From positions 16,010,290-16,074,289 of the forward strand of contig OY986965.1 of assembly GCA_963920575.1 (NCBI GenBank): a DNA stretch of 64,000 nucleotides. Reading direction: 5' to 3'. Positions 33,492-45,405 of this stretch are shown here, one piece after another (within the stretch, counting starts at the first letter, position 1; every line of letters starts with the position of its first letter). Source of the stretch: Narthecium ossifragum. Taxonomy: Eukaryota; Streptophyta; Magnoliopsida; Dioscoreales; Nartheciaceae. The position numbers and the translations under genes were made by a program. The notes under the pieces were generated by a model. The model was not told the origin of the DNA and did not search any database. It was given only the letters and a program-made list of their open reading frames with translations.

Positions 33492-36400
33492 TTGATAAGG
33501 ACTAATGTACGAGATATGTATAATTTGAAAAGTTTGTAATTTTCAACTAATTATTACTATGTAAGACTTAGATCTTTGAATATTTATAATATTTCTATCA
33601 TATTAGAGTTTTTTTGAGTTTGTACTACTTTTGTTGAGTTATAGGGACAAAGGGCCAACAATGAGGCGTGTATAAATTGATAATTATCTATATCTCGTGG
33701 GTATTGTTATTATTATAATGGAAAACATGTCTTACTTTGAAGAAAATTTAAAGTTTTATTATTAATATGCCATCAAAATTTACTCGGTTCCAATTCAGAG
33801 ATTTGTGAACCAAACACCAGGATCCACGGAATTAGCAGATTCAGCTCATACATAATAGACAAGCCAAACGTCAGAATCAACAGATTCAGCTCATCCCATA
33901 CAGACCAACCAAACAACAGAACCAGAATCCACAGAATCACCAGATTCAGCTCATTCCCCATTCAGCTAATTCCCCACTCAGCTAATTCCACAGATTCCTC
34001 ATTCAGCTAATTCATCAGATTTAAGTTTGCCAAACGCACCCTTATTGAGTCCTAGTTGATTGTTAGGAATTAATTAAGAGTCCCTTTGAGTTAGGAAGTT
34101 GAGTTGAGTCAGAAACCTTATTACTTGCTAATTAAGCAAGGGGGTTTTTCTAGTGGATTAGGACTCTGTCAGGTCTCTATAAAAGGACCTTAGTAGTTTT
34201 GTATTAGGTTATGATGATGCATGATGAATGAAGAGTTATGAATTATTAGGAGTAGTTGATAAATTATCATAGGAGTAGAGATAATATAGCTTCCACCAGT
34301 TATCCACCATAGATCCACCTTCTTCCCCGTCGATCATCTTCTCCGCAGCCGGCATCGCCTTCACCTTCAATTTCTCTCTCCCCGTCACTTTCTCTCTCCG
34401 CCACGTCAGCGACCCCACCGCCACGTCAGCGCCACGTCACCCGCACTATTCATCGTCTCCCTCCTCAAGTCATACCCTCGCTCCCGCCGATCACCATCGC
34501 CGTTCTCTACTCTCCGGCCAACCCCGCTACCACCTAAACCCGCCATCGACTTCCCTGAGCCACCACGACTCCGTCCAGCCCCTCCTCCGCCTCCATCGTC
34601 CTCTCCGGCGTCTTCCCCGACAACCTCCACTTCACAGCTCCGCCGCCCCTTCCGTGTCCGACCCCGATCTCACTTCCAGATCCCGCCAAAGTACGCCGCC
34701 GACATCCCTAGAGCAGATCCCGGTCTTCTACGACGTTCCAAAGCCCGCAGAACCCTCCCCGTCGTCCCCGACACCGGTGAACCCAACCCCGCCGCCCACG
34801 ACCTCTAGATCCCGCCGATCTAGCCCACCTCCGACCAATCCACTCCGGTGGATCTTTTCCCCAACAACCCGCGATCTTCCCTGCCACTATCCTGACCGCC
34901 GCCGCCGCTCCAACGCCGGCGATCCACTCCGGCGACTCCTCAGCCGTCAGATCTTCCCAGCCAGATCTTGATCAACTCAGCCAAGTCTAATTGGTTCAGC
35001 TCAGCCACCAAATCCGGATTCTGCCACTTACTCCAATCTGAGCCAGAACTGAACCAGATTCGATCCAGATTCAGCCAATTGGACTCAATCAAGTCCGATC
35101 AGGGCGATTCTGATCGATTGGAGCAGTAGAGACCCATTACGAGAGGATCACGAGTAGACCGCTCGTAACAAATTTACATATAACTGTCCTCAAAAAGTTA
35201 CGTCATCAGAAGTCTCCATAAAAATACAGCAGAAGCCCTCTTGACCCTCAAGCATGACCCGATGTCGTCGCGCCGCCACAGGACGAACAACTGGGGGCCA
35301 CTGCAAAAGAGCTGGTATCTGCACCTGCAAATACCGCAGCTCAGGTAGGAATGAGCAAAAGCTCAGCAGGGTTCTACTCCACGACACACACAAGGAAGGC
35401 AACAACAATTGAACTAACTCTATGCCAAGTACTGAGGCCTGCCAAGGACCCTACAAATCCCGTCAATAACCTGAAGGGTACCTGTCCAAGTACGTCCCTC
35501 CGACAACCACTGTTCAAGGATGGACCACCTCTGACAATCCCTGATACAGGGTGGACATGACGATACCAGCAGGACACCCCTCTCCAAGCGGGACCTCCAC
35601 ACTTGGCGGAACAACCGAGGTTATGACAACCAACTCTTAGCACTCAAAGCAACAGAGCTAACACGACCTCTAGATTCCAAATCAAAAGCTAAGACCTGCC
35701 AGGGAGCCTATAAATCCCATCGATACCCCCCAGGGTTCCTGTCCATGTAACCCTCTTCCGCCACAACCAAGGAGAACCTCAGCACATGTAGAACACCCTT
35801 TCCCATGTTGGACACCAAGCATGACGACACATGTCGGGGTAACGACATCCACCTCTTAGCAATTGATACTGGAGTACTAGGGACAAACCCCAAACAATAA
35901 TGCATGCTATGAACAATACACATACAAGAGAAAGGCATGCAACAGTTTGATACAGGAAGCATACAAGTCAATCGGATCGCTGCAGCGGTACTACCAACCG
36001 CTGCCAGCCAATCCGCAGCGGGTCCCGGCATTACGACGGTACCACGACCGTCAACCGCGGACTCTTGCAACATGAAGCAACCCCGAAAACCGTCGATGAA
36101 CAGTAAAATCTAATATTATAATCCGAACATATAATATTATATTTAAAACACCAAAACATTCTCTATCTAGAGCTAATTGACCCCTTCGATCTGATGTCCA
36201 AACGATGTCGGATTCGAGATCCAACTAAGACTCTAGTAGGTCTATATGCCGGGATCAACATATCCAAAATCCAGAAACATCCAACGGCTAGAATAACAGG
36301 AAAACACTAATCAAAACCGCTAATCAAACTAACTTACCAATTACTTGCTGCAACGCAGCCCTCCAGTAATAAATTCATAACAAATCGTAGACAAATCAGA

Positions 36401-37371
36401 AAATTATGCAATCAGTTGGGTTTGAGAGTAGATTCATAGATCTACAACTCTTATGTTCATCACAACCCAAGAAACATGCACGTACCGATCGAAAAACGCG
36501 CCGTAAACCGGTTATTCTTCAAGAACAGCAGAAACCAAAAAATCCGAGATTAAACATGCTTAAATCCTACTAAAATCTCAACCAAAGCTTATGAAACTTA
36601 TAACAGAAATTCTACTAGGCAAGAGGCATCTAATAACACAAAGAACAACAAGATCTAACTGCTAGATTAAGAGAAACCCATTAAACAACTCTAGTAGGTA
36701 GAAAACCTACCGTAAACGCAATCCTTGGTTGCTTCCCTACCAACCAGTCACCAACAAGGTTCCAAACCACACCAGGGATCTTCCTCACGTCGCCAAGAAT
36801 CTAACGAGCCTTGGAACGCCCAAAACGGTGGCCGGAGGAGGAAGAACGGAGAAGAAGAAGGCTCGGCCGGAAATAGGGGAAGCAGAACCGCGAAAGAAGA
36901 AGAAAGAAGAAGGAAGAAGAAGAGAAGGAGAAGAGGAAGAAGAAGAAAAGGGAAGGGGAAAGCCGGGGAAGGAGGGGAAAAGGGGGAGGAGAGGAGAAAA
37001 GTCCTCTCTCCCTCTGACAAGGGAGAGCGACGGCCAACGGCGACCGTCCTCGCAAGAGTCACCGCCAGGACTTTCTGGCACAGAGGGATCGATCTCTTCC
37101 CAAAGAAGATCGATCCCCTTAACAAGGAAGATTGATCTTCTTAGCAAGAAAGATCAATCTTCTTGCCCATAAAGACAAACTTGGGCTAAACACAAGCCCA
37201 AGCTCGGATCTTCCGATCCCGGGTCCACCTAGCCATTCTAATCAAACATATACACCAAAACAAGGCCGGTGTGTGCACACGCGGGTGTGAAACAAACCAA
37301 CAATGCACAATTTATCAAATTGCCCTTGTGGTCAACAACGAGCTACAGGAATAGAGAGACATGTCCTCACA

Positions 37372-38489
37372 AAACCCGTATTCCATCGAGTTGCAGCATG
37401 CCTTCCCAGAGGTCCTGATTATGGACTGTATATACAAAACCAACAAGTACCGTCTTCCCCTATTGCAGATAGTTGGAGTGACATCGACAGGTAGCAAACT
37501 ATGCACATTTAATTTGCAACTTCAGTGTTAATCCATTGTTGCATGCATTTGACATGTCTTTTATATGATCTTCGCTGGACAACAGGCCTCACGTTTGCAG
37601 GCGCTTTTGCGTAGCTTGAGTCGGAGAGGGAGGGCACCTTCGCATGGGCCATGGACAAGTTGAAGACAATGTTGGAGGGTTGCATGTTGCCTCGTGTTAT
37701 TGTGACTGACAGAGATTTGGGTTTGATGAATGTTGTGCAGACCGTGTTTCCCATGACCAACAACATGCTTTGCAGGTGGCACATAAACAAGAACATAGCA
37801 GCAAATTGCAAAAAATTGTTCGAGACATCAGTGAAATGGAAACCTTTTTTGGTGAGCTGGGAACTAATTGTTTGCTCTCCCACCGAGAATGAGTTGTTTC
37901 AAAATGTCGAAGCGTTGGAGAGATCTTTCTGCGGGTACAGGGTTTGCTGTTGAAGGACTCGTGGTTGGTTAAGTACAAGTAGCTGTTTGTGACTGCTTGG
38001 ACATGCCACTATATGCACTTCGATAATGAAACTACGAATAGAGTCGAGAGTGCACATGCGAAGTTGAAACGGCATCTGGGGGCATCTAACTGCAGTTTTG
38101 TCTCCTCTTGGGCGACGATCAATGCCCTACTCGAGCTTCAACGCATAGAGGTCCTTGCTTCTTTTGAGAAGAGTAAGTATATCGCACAGCACAATTTCAA
38201 GCCAGCAGTTTTCCGGGAGCCGAGGGACTTAATCTCCAGGGACGCACTTACAATTGTGTACACGGAGTCAGTAAGAGCGGATTCTATTGGCCCAGACGAT
38301 TTGCTTGCGGATGTCAAGTCCGACGTACTCATGGCTTGCCTTGTGCCTATGAGATTGTTGAATACAAGCGAGAAGGTCGGGCCATACCACTGTCATGCAT
38401 ATATCGCCACTGACGGAAGCTTGATCTATTGCCAACATCTCCCAAAGAGGAACCAAGCCATTCATGCAAAGGTTCCCTTGAACGCATAG
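37372..38489 (+). pseudogene. Mutator-like transposase, catalytic part
   Basis: Continues the frame interrupted at 27900: FPEVLIMDCIYKTNKYRLPL then IVGVTST (first catalytic D in MDC). An apparent intron follows (GTAGCA donor near 37492, ACAG acceptor near 37590), then FAWAMDKLKTMLEG, VIVTDRDLGLMNV (second D) and MLCRWHINKNIAANCKK. After a frameshift near 37950 comes TAWTCHYMHFDNETTNRVES, the conserved E-bearing NRVES block, ending at the stop at 38489. One in-frame stop near 37620 plus the frameshift make this non-functional. It resembles MULE/FAR1 transposases. Confidence 0.85.
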
Positions 38490-38547
38490 ACAAACGGTTT
38501 GAGACATTGGATAATGGTGGGAAGATTCATCTACTAAAAGGAAACTA

Positions 38548-39106
38548 ATGGAGCTAGAAGAACCACAATGTACTCCTTTGATAGAGTCAGAGGTGAAGAC
38601 ACGAACACGTGGTCGCCTGAGTGCGAAAGCGACGAAGCTTCTAAAATCCACCCGACGTGACCCATCTGCCTTTGAATATGCTCCCTCCTTCAATGATAGC
38701 AATGATAGCAACTCCCAGTCTGCAAATAACACTGCATCTCCTGTGGGGCTCAGTGCTGCTGTGAAGAGCAAGACAAAGGCAAAGCCAGAAAGCAAGCCAA
38801 AGGAGAGAGTGATTCGAACTCGTGGCTACGTAGCTTCTAGTTGTTTCCGTAATGATTATCTATCGCAGTTTCCAGAAGGGCTGAGGCTATACACAATGCA
38901 TGTCAAAAGATGTTAAACATGATGGTAACTGTGGTTTTAGAGCAATTGATGGGCTACTGGGCTACGGTGAGGGCAACTGGGTCCAGATAAGGAAGGAACT
39001 TGGTTGTGAGTTGATGGCATTCAGTAAGGAGTATTGTGATGTATATCATGAGGGGGAAATGAGGGTTGCAGAGCTCGCAACTAGGTTGGCTTACTATGAG
39101 GACTTA
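38548..39106 (+). pseudogene. OTU-type cysteine protease-like C-terminal module of the Mutator-like element
   Basis: A basic linker (TRRDPSAFEYAPSF, KAKPESKPKERVIRT) and SQFPEGLRLYTMHVK read in the frame ending at 38916. A frame change near 38905 continues into DVKHDGNCGFRAIDGLLGYG, the OTU active-site block (Asp and Cys of DGNC), then GNWVQIRKELG and YEDL. The domain is cut at 39106 by the family-F LTR before the catalytic His. Together with the upstream pieces it implies one long transposase-OTU protein or two adjoining ORFs. OTU domains are deubiquitinases; a role in transposition is not established here. Confidence 0.75.
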
Positions 39107-40417
39107 TGTGAGGACCTGTACCTTCAACCCGGTCTGACTGCTTGGGTCGAGGGTCTGGTTCTGTTGGTTTTGGGCTTGGTTGGCCTTGCTTCGCGATCTT
39201 CGTTGATCGTTACGGCTCCGAGGGTAATCTGATAAATTACCCTTGGCGGAGCTGGTTTCACTCACGCGTAGCGCACACACGGCCATGTGATGATGTATGT
39301 GTTTGAATAGATCTTTAGGTGTGCCTCAGATCGTAGGATCTGAGTTTGATCGCGAAGATCGAGGCTTGATCGGTCAGGATCTAGTCTGACTAATCGGACG
39401 ACCAAGATCTGTTATTAACCCTTCATATAAATAGGTTAATAAAACCCGTTTAAAACCCTTAAGAGAACTGTAGCCTCTAAACAATCGTGTGAAGAGAGAA
39501 GAATAAGAGAGAGTGGCGGCCTGATCTCGCAGAGAGAGAGAGAGGAGGAGAGTAGTCCGGCGTCGGTGTCTAGCGGCCGGAGGAGAGGAAGCGGGCACGC
39601 ATCCCGTCCGATGACGGCGACCACGGCAGGAAGAACGACAACAATGGCAACGGTGCTCGACGGCTGAGGAGAGGAACCAGCGGAGGTGATCAACCGCGAC
39701 CAGAGGAGTCTGAGGCGTGCGCCGGCGGTGCTTGCGGTCGGAGAAGAAGAAGAAGAAGAAGAGGGAGAAGCGATCCAGAGGTAGGGCTTCTTCCCTAAAC
39801 TTGGTTTAGACTCTACTAGCTTAGAGTAGGATCAGTTTGATGTTTGCAAAGTTAGGATCTTGGCTTCCTCTGTTGATTTCATGGTCTTCGATGTGTGCTT
39901 CTCCTCTCTTCTTTGCTATTCTTGCATAGAGTTGTGGGCGTGATGGATTTTTTTTGGAGCTTTGGTTTTGTTTTCCCCCTTTTCCTTTGTTTTTTCCGGC
40001 GTCCCCTTTCTTCCTTGTTCCCGGCGAGACTGGCCCTAGTAATTCCAGCCATGCCTTGTTTCTCCTCTCTCCGGTAGTGCTATGTTCCACGTCTACTGTT
40101 CCTCTTCTCCCTTACCACCTGCTTTCTCTTCCCCTTCTGGCTGCTCGTGGATTTCAAAGATTAGTTTGATTCCTAGAAATTGTGAGATCTTGTTTGGTTG
40201 ATCTATTGCCATCGTCGGATTTATGAAGTTGGATTTCTATTGGTTTAAATTTCTTGAGCTCCTACCTTGATTGATTTGCCAAGATGTGATGGATTCTTAG
40301 TGGCCGAAACAGGGGCTGTTGTTAGCTAGTTCTTTGTTTACCTTTAGGAAATCCTTCCTTGTTAGCTTGATCGATGAGTTCCTTGCTGCGATTCTTTGCT
40401 GTGCTCCGGTTGTTTTC

Positions 40418-41954
40418 TGATGAGTGCATGAAAGTGCACTTTGAACAACCTTATAACCATCTCAATTGCTAGATTATTATCCTTAATCAACATCTTTACT
40501 ACTATTTTTACATCTATATGTTGCTTCACATGGTTGTTTGGAAAATGCAGGAAATTGAGGCTAAAAGAAGCTGAAAAGAGTATATGGATCACCTTCAACA
40601 ATTAATCTGTACCTTCTCATGAAGAATCAGATGATGTGCCATATATGGTTGGAGAGCTCTTGAAGTCTAGATTCTGGAGAATTTTACGGTTCGGGATTCC
40701 GAGTTTCCTAGAGGAAGTTACGGCAATTTCAGTACCGATGGCGCAGTCTAGATGGCAGAACAGTAATACGCTGGAAAGTTGGATCGATCCAACACCCAGG
40801 TTGGATCGATCCAAGTATGCAGAATCGTGACAGAACGTGTGTTTTTTGGCTGAACATGGTCCGATCGATCCATCCATCCATCTTAAGGGGTCTGATCGAT
40901 CCGGCACCTATAGTTGGATCGATCGGACTCAAAAATAGCCAGAGAAGGTGGATTTTTACGCATCCGATCGATCCAACGCTTATAGTTCGATCGATCGGGC
41001 TCGGGCGAAGTCAGAAATTGAAGTGTTTAATGAGAGGGATCGATCCTACACCCTGGGAGGGATCGATCCTACTTTCCCAGTGAAGAAAATCAACGGTTTA
41101 GATCTAATCCGTGGATGGAGACACTTGGGCCTATAAATATGACTCTTTTTAGGGTTTGAGGGGGGACTTTTTGGCAGCGTTTGGAGGCGAGGAGAAGGGT
41201 TCCAGGCTTGGTTTTCTTTTCTTATTTTTTCTTTATTTCTTCATTAGTTTTGTTGCCCTCATGGTGAACATGAGTGGCTAGTTTCTTTTCTAAGGTACCG
41301 ATGTAGCCTAACTGAATCATTCTATGTTATTGGATCATGATTATTTAATTAGTTTATTTTCCTTGTTTCATTCATTATTATAACTGAGATCTTAAATACC
41401 TTTATTTGGCCAATAAAAGTATTAGAGATTGTTTTATGTGAGATTGGGCGAGGGTTCATTCCCTAATCTTGCAGGATCTATGAATGAATGAGTTTATGTC
41501 GAGGCCGGGTTCAAGCTAAGAGTATTCTTGGTTCATCATTGTTTTTCAGAGCTTAATGGATTCTTGGTTAACACTTAGTTATGGGTTCATTAGCTAGGGT
41601 TAATTGAGGGTACTTGGTGAAGACCGCGGCCGAACGGATCATCATACCGGAAGAACGAGCCCTTGGAATTAAACTGAAACTTGATTGATTCAATGCATAG
41701 AATGAGGACGTTATGGTGAAATCGGAACCTTAGTATTCATCCATCATATTTCCATCGTTTTCTTACTTCGTTATTAGATCATCTATCTTCGAGACTTCAT
41801 ATTTCTTATTTTCCCTTCCTTATTTTCTTTCTTTTCTATTCTTTAGCGTTTCACTCTAATAATCTTTACAAATCTCTGTGGGTACGATACTCGTCTTGCT
41901 ACTATACTGATTGCACCGATTCGTATACTTGTGAGATATAAAATTTATTCATCA
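40418..41954 (+). mobile_element. Family G LTR (1.54 kb)
   Basis: Starts TGATGAGTGCATGAAAGTGC and ends TTTATTCATCA. The last 120 bp have the typical gypsy LTR end (CTCTGTGGGTACGATACTCG). It shares CAGTGAAGAAAATCAACGG and AGATCTAATCCGTGGATGG with the LTR at 60641-62263. TATA motif CCTATAAATATG near 41131, preceded by eight GATCGATC sites (40779-41070). Flanking 5-mers do not match, so the ends are slightly uncertain. Confidence 0.7.
40779..41070. promoter_or_regulatory. Array of eight GATCGATC palindromes upstream of LTR TATA box
   Basis: Sites at about 40781, 40803, 40863, 40894, 40917, 40965, 40988 and the pair 41038/41060. Several extend to perfect palindromes, e.g. TTGGATCGATCCAA at 40779 and 40801 and AGGGATCGATCCT at 41037. 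The last site is about 60 bp upstream of CTATAAATAT. Confidence 0.7.
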
Positions 41955-42815
41955 TTGCTTCCCGTTGTGCGTGAACGACGGACTCCCGGCGATCTGGAGG
42001 TGGCGGCGGCGCCGAGGGTCTACTCCTTCCTTCCCTTCCCGCGACGACTCTTCTTCCCCTGGCTTCCTTCTTCTTCTTCGACGACGGCTGTGGGTAAGGG
42101 AGTGCCCGTTGGATTTCCAGCGACTCCGGCGGCTCTTCGGCGAACTGGAGACCACGACATCGACAAAGGATGGCCGATCAAGGGGGATTAGCGTGTGAAG
42201 GTAGGGTTTCTACCTTGATATTTAGGTTAAGCTAGATCTAGGGTTTGGTTTGATTGTTTGTTGATTTCTTTGTGCTAATTAGTTCCTCTAAGCTTGCCTA
42301 GCATCTGATCTACCTTTCATGTGATTTGTTTTCGATTTTAGCTGGATTTTTACATATTTTTTCTCGGATTTCCGTCGATGCTCTGTTCTTTGATGAACAG
42401 TCGGGTTCGTGCCCGATTTCTGAGCTGTGTAAGCATGATCTCGTGTAACGTTCAAGATGAAAGTTGTAGATCATCGAATCTACTTTCAATTAACGCTGGT
42501 TTCGTGATTTTTGGATTAATATACACTTTTTGGCGAATATTGTCCTAAACTGCTGCGAAACAGGAATTAAGAAATTAGTCAATTAATTAAGTGAAAATTA
42601 GCCATCAATTAGACCCAAATCTTGGACATGATATTCCTAACATGCATTTGAATTCATGATCAAGTTTGATTTCCAGTTTGACGCCAATTATGAGATTTCA
42701 TCGCTTTTGGCCGAAGACCGAAATACGTGGTTTTCATCTATTTTCGTTCGTCCGTTTGAATTGGATTTTGGGTAGGCGTATTGAGAACCATTAATGAGCA
42801 TGTATGCTAAGTTTC

Positions 42816-44164
42816 TGTTACGAGCGGTCTACTCGTGATCCTCTCGTAATGGGTCTCTACTGCTCCAATCGATCAGAATCGGCCTAATCGGACTTGATTG
42901 AGTCCAATTGGCTGATTTGGCTAGCTGGATCGGATCTGGGTTGAGCTGGATCGGATCTGGCTGAGCCTGATTGGATGGGACTTGACTGGGTCAAGTCTGA
43001 ATTGATCTGGATCAGGTTGACCAGGTTCAATTGGCTGGATGTGGCTGAGTCAGTTGGTTGGCTGAGTCTGATTCAAGCTGGCTTGGTTGAGCCAACTTGG
43101 TTGGGCTGAACCGGACTGACTGGATCTGAAGGCTGACGTTCGCCGGAGTGGATCGCCGGCGTAGGGACGGCGGCGGTGGTCGGGACACTTCCAGAAAGGG
43201 TCGCCTAGAGGTGGGGAAGAGATCCACCGGCTCAGATCTGGGAGATGGGTGGAGGATCGGCCGGATCTAGAGGTTGACGGTGGCGGGTATGGGTTGACCG
43301 GCATCGGGGACGACGGCGGGGGCTCTGGGGACGTCGGAAAGGGTCGTGGATGGTAGGAATGGAGTTAGGGACGATCAATGAGGGATTTAGGATGGGTTGG
43401 AGGTGAGGTTGGGGATGGATGTGGGTTGACGGCGGAGGGGACGGAGGTAGGCTTGTCGGGGACGGCGCCGGAGGGGACAAAGGACGGAGGGAAGGGTATG
43501 GCTGGCGTCGTGGGAGGTAGGGGAAGTCGGAGGTGGCCTTGGTTGGCGACGGGGGTGGCCGGAGAGGGAACGGCGGTGGAGATCGGCGGAAGCGAGGGTA
43601 TGACTTGAGGAGGGAGACGATGAATAGTGCGGGTGATGTGGCGCTGACGTGGGTGTGGGGTTGATGACGTGGCGGAGAGAGAACGTGACGGGAAGAGAGA
43701 AACACTGGTGGAGGCGGTGCCGACTGTGGAGAAGATGACCGACGGGGAAGAAGGTGGATCTATGGTGGATATTTGGTGGAAGCTATATTATCTCTACTCC
43801 TATGATAATTTATTAACTACTCGTAATAATTCATAACTCTTCATTCATCATGCATCATTACCTAATACAAACTACTAAGGTCCTTTTATAAAGACCTTGA
43901 CAGAGTCCTAATCCACTAGAAAAACCTCCTTGCTTGATTAGCAAGTAATAAGGTTTCTGACTCAACTCAACTTGCTAACTCAAAGGGACTCTTAATTAAT
44001 TCCTAACAATCAACTAGGACTCAATAAAAGACTAATGATAAATACTAATTAAATACTCTAGTTTGAACTAGGGAAGTCCAAGTCAAACTAGGAAAGAGGT
44101 TGAACCAGCTTGGTTCCTCTTCTGGGTTCGGGTCCAGTTGGTCGAGTCGGATCGACTCGTATCA
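42816..44164 (-). repeat. Family B 3' LTR
   Basis: Plus-strand reading TGTTACGAGCGG to GGATCGACTCGTATCA. The minus-strand promoter TATAAAAGGACC lies near 43885. Confidence 0.92.
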
Positions 44165-44244
44165 CCCCCCCTTCCTTCAAAATTGGCCTTGTCCTCAAGG
44201 CCAGAGTCAGGTCAGGTAGGATGGCTCCATGTGGCTGGACCGAA

Positions 44245-45249
44245 TCAACTTGCTGCTGTAGTTCTGGACTCGGTGGGAGAGAAGCCAGGTCGATCCCATG
44301 TCGGGTCCAGTGGTAGCAGTGGCAGTGATGGATGAGCATCTGGCGGTCGATCTGACGGCTCAGGTAGCTCCAGGAATATGATCTTCAATGGCTCTCCTGG
44401 ATCATCCTCATCATGTCCCATCAGTAGAGTTGCCCATGACCATAGGATGGGATCTGATGTCCATGGTCTGATCAACTGTGCAGGGACTTGGCTTGAATCT
44501 GGGTCAAGCTGGCTTTGGTCCAATCTGAAGTGAAAATGGATGGACCACGCTTCTGCTGCACTAGTCTGGGCTAGAAGTTGGCTGAACCAAGTTGAATCTT
44601 CAGCTGTGCTGAGTCGTACTCTGGTCCAAACCTGTCTGACTTGGTTGGCTCTATCGGTGTCAATCTGAACTTGATTCAGTTGAGCCAAACCGGTGTTACC
44701 ATCATAATCAGATCTGATCAGATTGTAGATGAAATCTGGATAAGGAGGGTAGCTCCTTTCATGACTCATCTCAACCTTTGAATGCTTGATCAACGACTGA
44801 GGATGCATCTTGATCATATGGAGTTGATCTGGATGGTCCTGATTGCTGGAGACTCTTGGATCATGTTCAGATCGAAGATCGGAACCACTGGATCGAAGAT
44901 CACGCTGATCAAATGGCTGGATCAAGTTGCAGTCTTGATCGGACGGCTGAGAAGCTGCCGGAGCTGGATCAACGGCGAAACATGGTCGCCGGAGTGTGGC
45001 AACGGCACAGGAAGCTTCGCCGGAACGTGGGGGTTCCATCCGTACGGTTTGATCGACGGATTGGGCTACGGATGCACCGGATCTGAAGGTGGCGGCGCGG
45101 TGGAGGACGTCGCCGGTGATCGCCGGTGTTGTAGTCCGCGACGGTGCTTGAGCTCGTCGGGGAAAGGTACGGGAAGGTCTTGGGACCTTTCTCGTGAGGT
45201 TTGATCGAAGGATCAACCTCGGAATACGGCTGATTGAAGGATGCCGCAA
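44245..45249 (-). CDS. Family B second internal ORF, unknown product
   Basis: 334 codons on the minus strand, partly overlapping other open frames. No recognised domain. A similar frame exists in the truncated copy at 53551-54183 (shared MRHPSI, FRSGAS, AQSVDQTVRMEPPR and DQDCNLIQPFDQRDLRSS), so the frame has stayed open in two diverged copies. That gives modest support that it is or was coded. Confidence 0.4.
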   Translation of the reverse strand: MRHPSISRIPRLILRSNLTRKVPRPSRTFPRRAQAPSRTTTPAITGDVLHRAATFRSGASVAQSVDQTVRMEPPRSGEASCAVATLRRPCFAVDPAPAASQPSDQDCNLIQPFDQRDLRSSGSDLRSEHDPRVSSNQDHPDQLHMIKMHPQSLIKHSKVEMSHERSYPPYPDFIYNLIRSDYDGNTGLAQLNQVQIDTDRANQVRQVWTRVRLSTAEDSTWFSQLLAQTSAAEAWSIHFHFRLDQSQLDPDSSQVPAQLIRPWTSDPILWSWATLLMGHDEDDPGEPLKIIFLELPEPSDRPPDAHPSLPLLPLDPTWDRPGFSPTESRTTAAS

Positions 45250-45405
45250 CAGGGGAGTTCGCCGGAGTTGAAACCCGGCGATCCCAGCCTCTATCGTGGT
45301 CGTAGTTGGCCACGGTGGCTTCGGAGAAGGACGCGGGTCCTTCTGGATGTCTTCCCGAGTTCCGAGAGGGTGGGGAACCGCGGCATCGGGCGGTCGAGGT
45401 CCGAG

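Larger units (their letters stand above)
28212..34041 (+). mobile_element. Complete PIF/Harbinger DNA transposon (5.83 kb, three ORFs)
   Basis: Ends GGGGCTGTTTGGCAA (28212) and TTTGCCAAACGCACCC (to 34041) are inverted repeats, flanked by the 3-bp duplication TTA (28209-28211 and 34042-34044) characteristic of PIF/Harbinger. The uninterrupted sequence (AGTCTTTTATTGAGTCC type) is seen in the family-B LTRs near 44030 and 47280, confirming the insertion site. It encodes the DDE transposase, the Myb/SANT-like partner, and a third ORF with an RNase H1 N-terminal-type domain. Confidence 0.95.
28072..35170 (+). mobile_element. Family B solo LTR (plus strand) containing a Harbinger element
   Basis: LTR start TGATACGAGTCGATCCGACT at 28072 and end CCGCTCGTAACA at 35170, with a perfect 5-bp duplication AATTT (28067-28071 and 35171-35175). 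Without the Harbinger insertion it is about 1.27 kb and collinear with the LTRs at 42816-44164 and 46079-47416. Confidence 0.9.
27900..37371 (-). mobile_element. Family F LTR (minus strand) split by a family B solo LTR
   Basis: Plus-strand reading starts TGTCACACCCCGGCCTGG at 27900 and ends ATGTCCTCACA at 37371. Parts 27900-28071 and 35176-37371 are collinear with 20684-23059: shared blocks include GCTCAGCAGGGTTCTACTCC, GATCGCTGCAGCGGTAC and CCGCTGCCAGCCAATCCGC. No internal region adjoins, so it looks like a solo LTR, but flanking 5-mers (GGCAC and AAACC) do not match. It disrupts the Mutator-like transposase between two conserved blocks. Confidence 0.75.
14670..39106 (+). mobile_element. Mutator-like element (FAR1-type transposase + OTU), split by nested insertions
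   Basis: Transposase segments at about 15904-15935, 27155-27899, 37372-38489 and 38548-39106 are collinear on the plus strand and make one protein order once the inserted LTR elements are set aside. The left end is a guess: GGGAGATTTGTCAATAATA at 14669 and its surroundings look like a Mutator terminal repeat next to the KAPP promoter. I could not find the matching right end, so the given end is only the last recognisable coding base. Host of insertions 15936-27149 and 27900-37371; the 39107 LTR ends it. Confidence 0.5.

Noticed and set aside
43378..43608. Gly-rich ORFs in the family B LTRs (also 46689-46990, 34654-34971, 43232-43705)
   Set aside because: They recur in every LTR copy at the same place within GC-rich leader sequence and are antisense or frame shadows; no evidence of coding.
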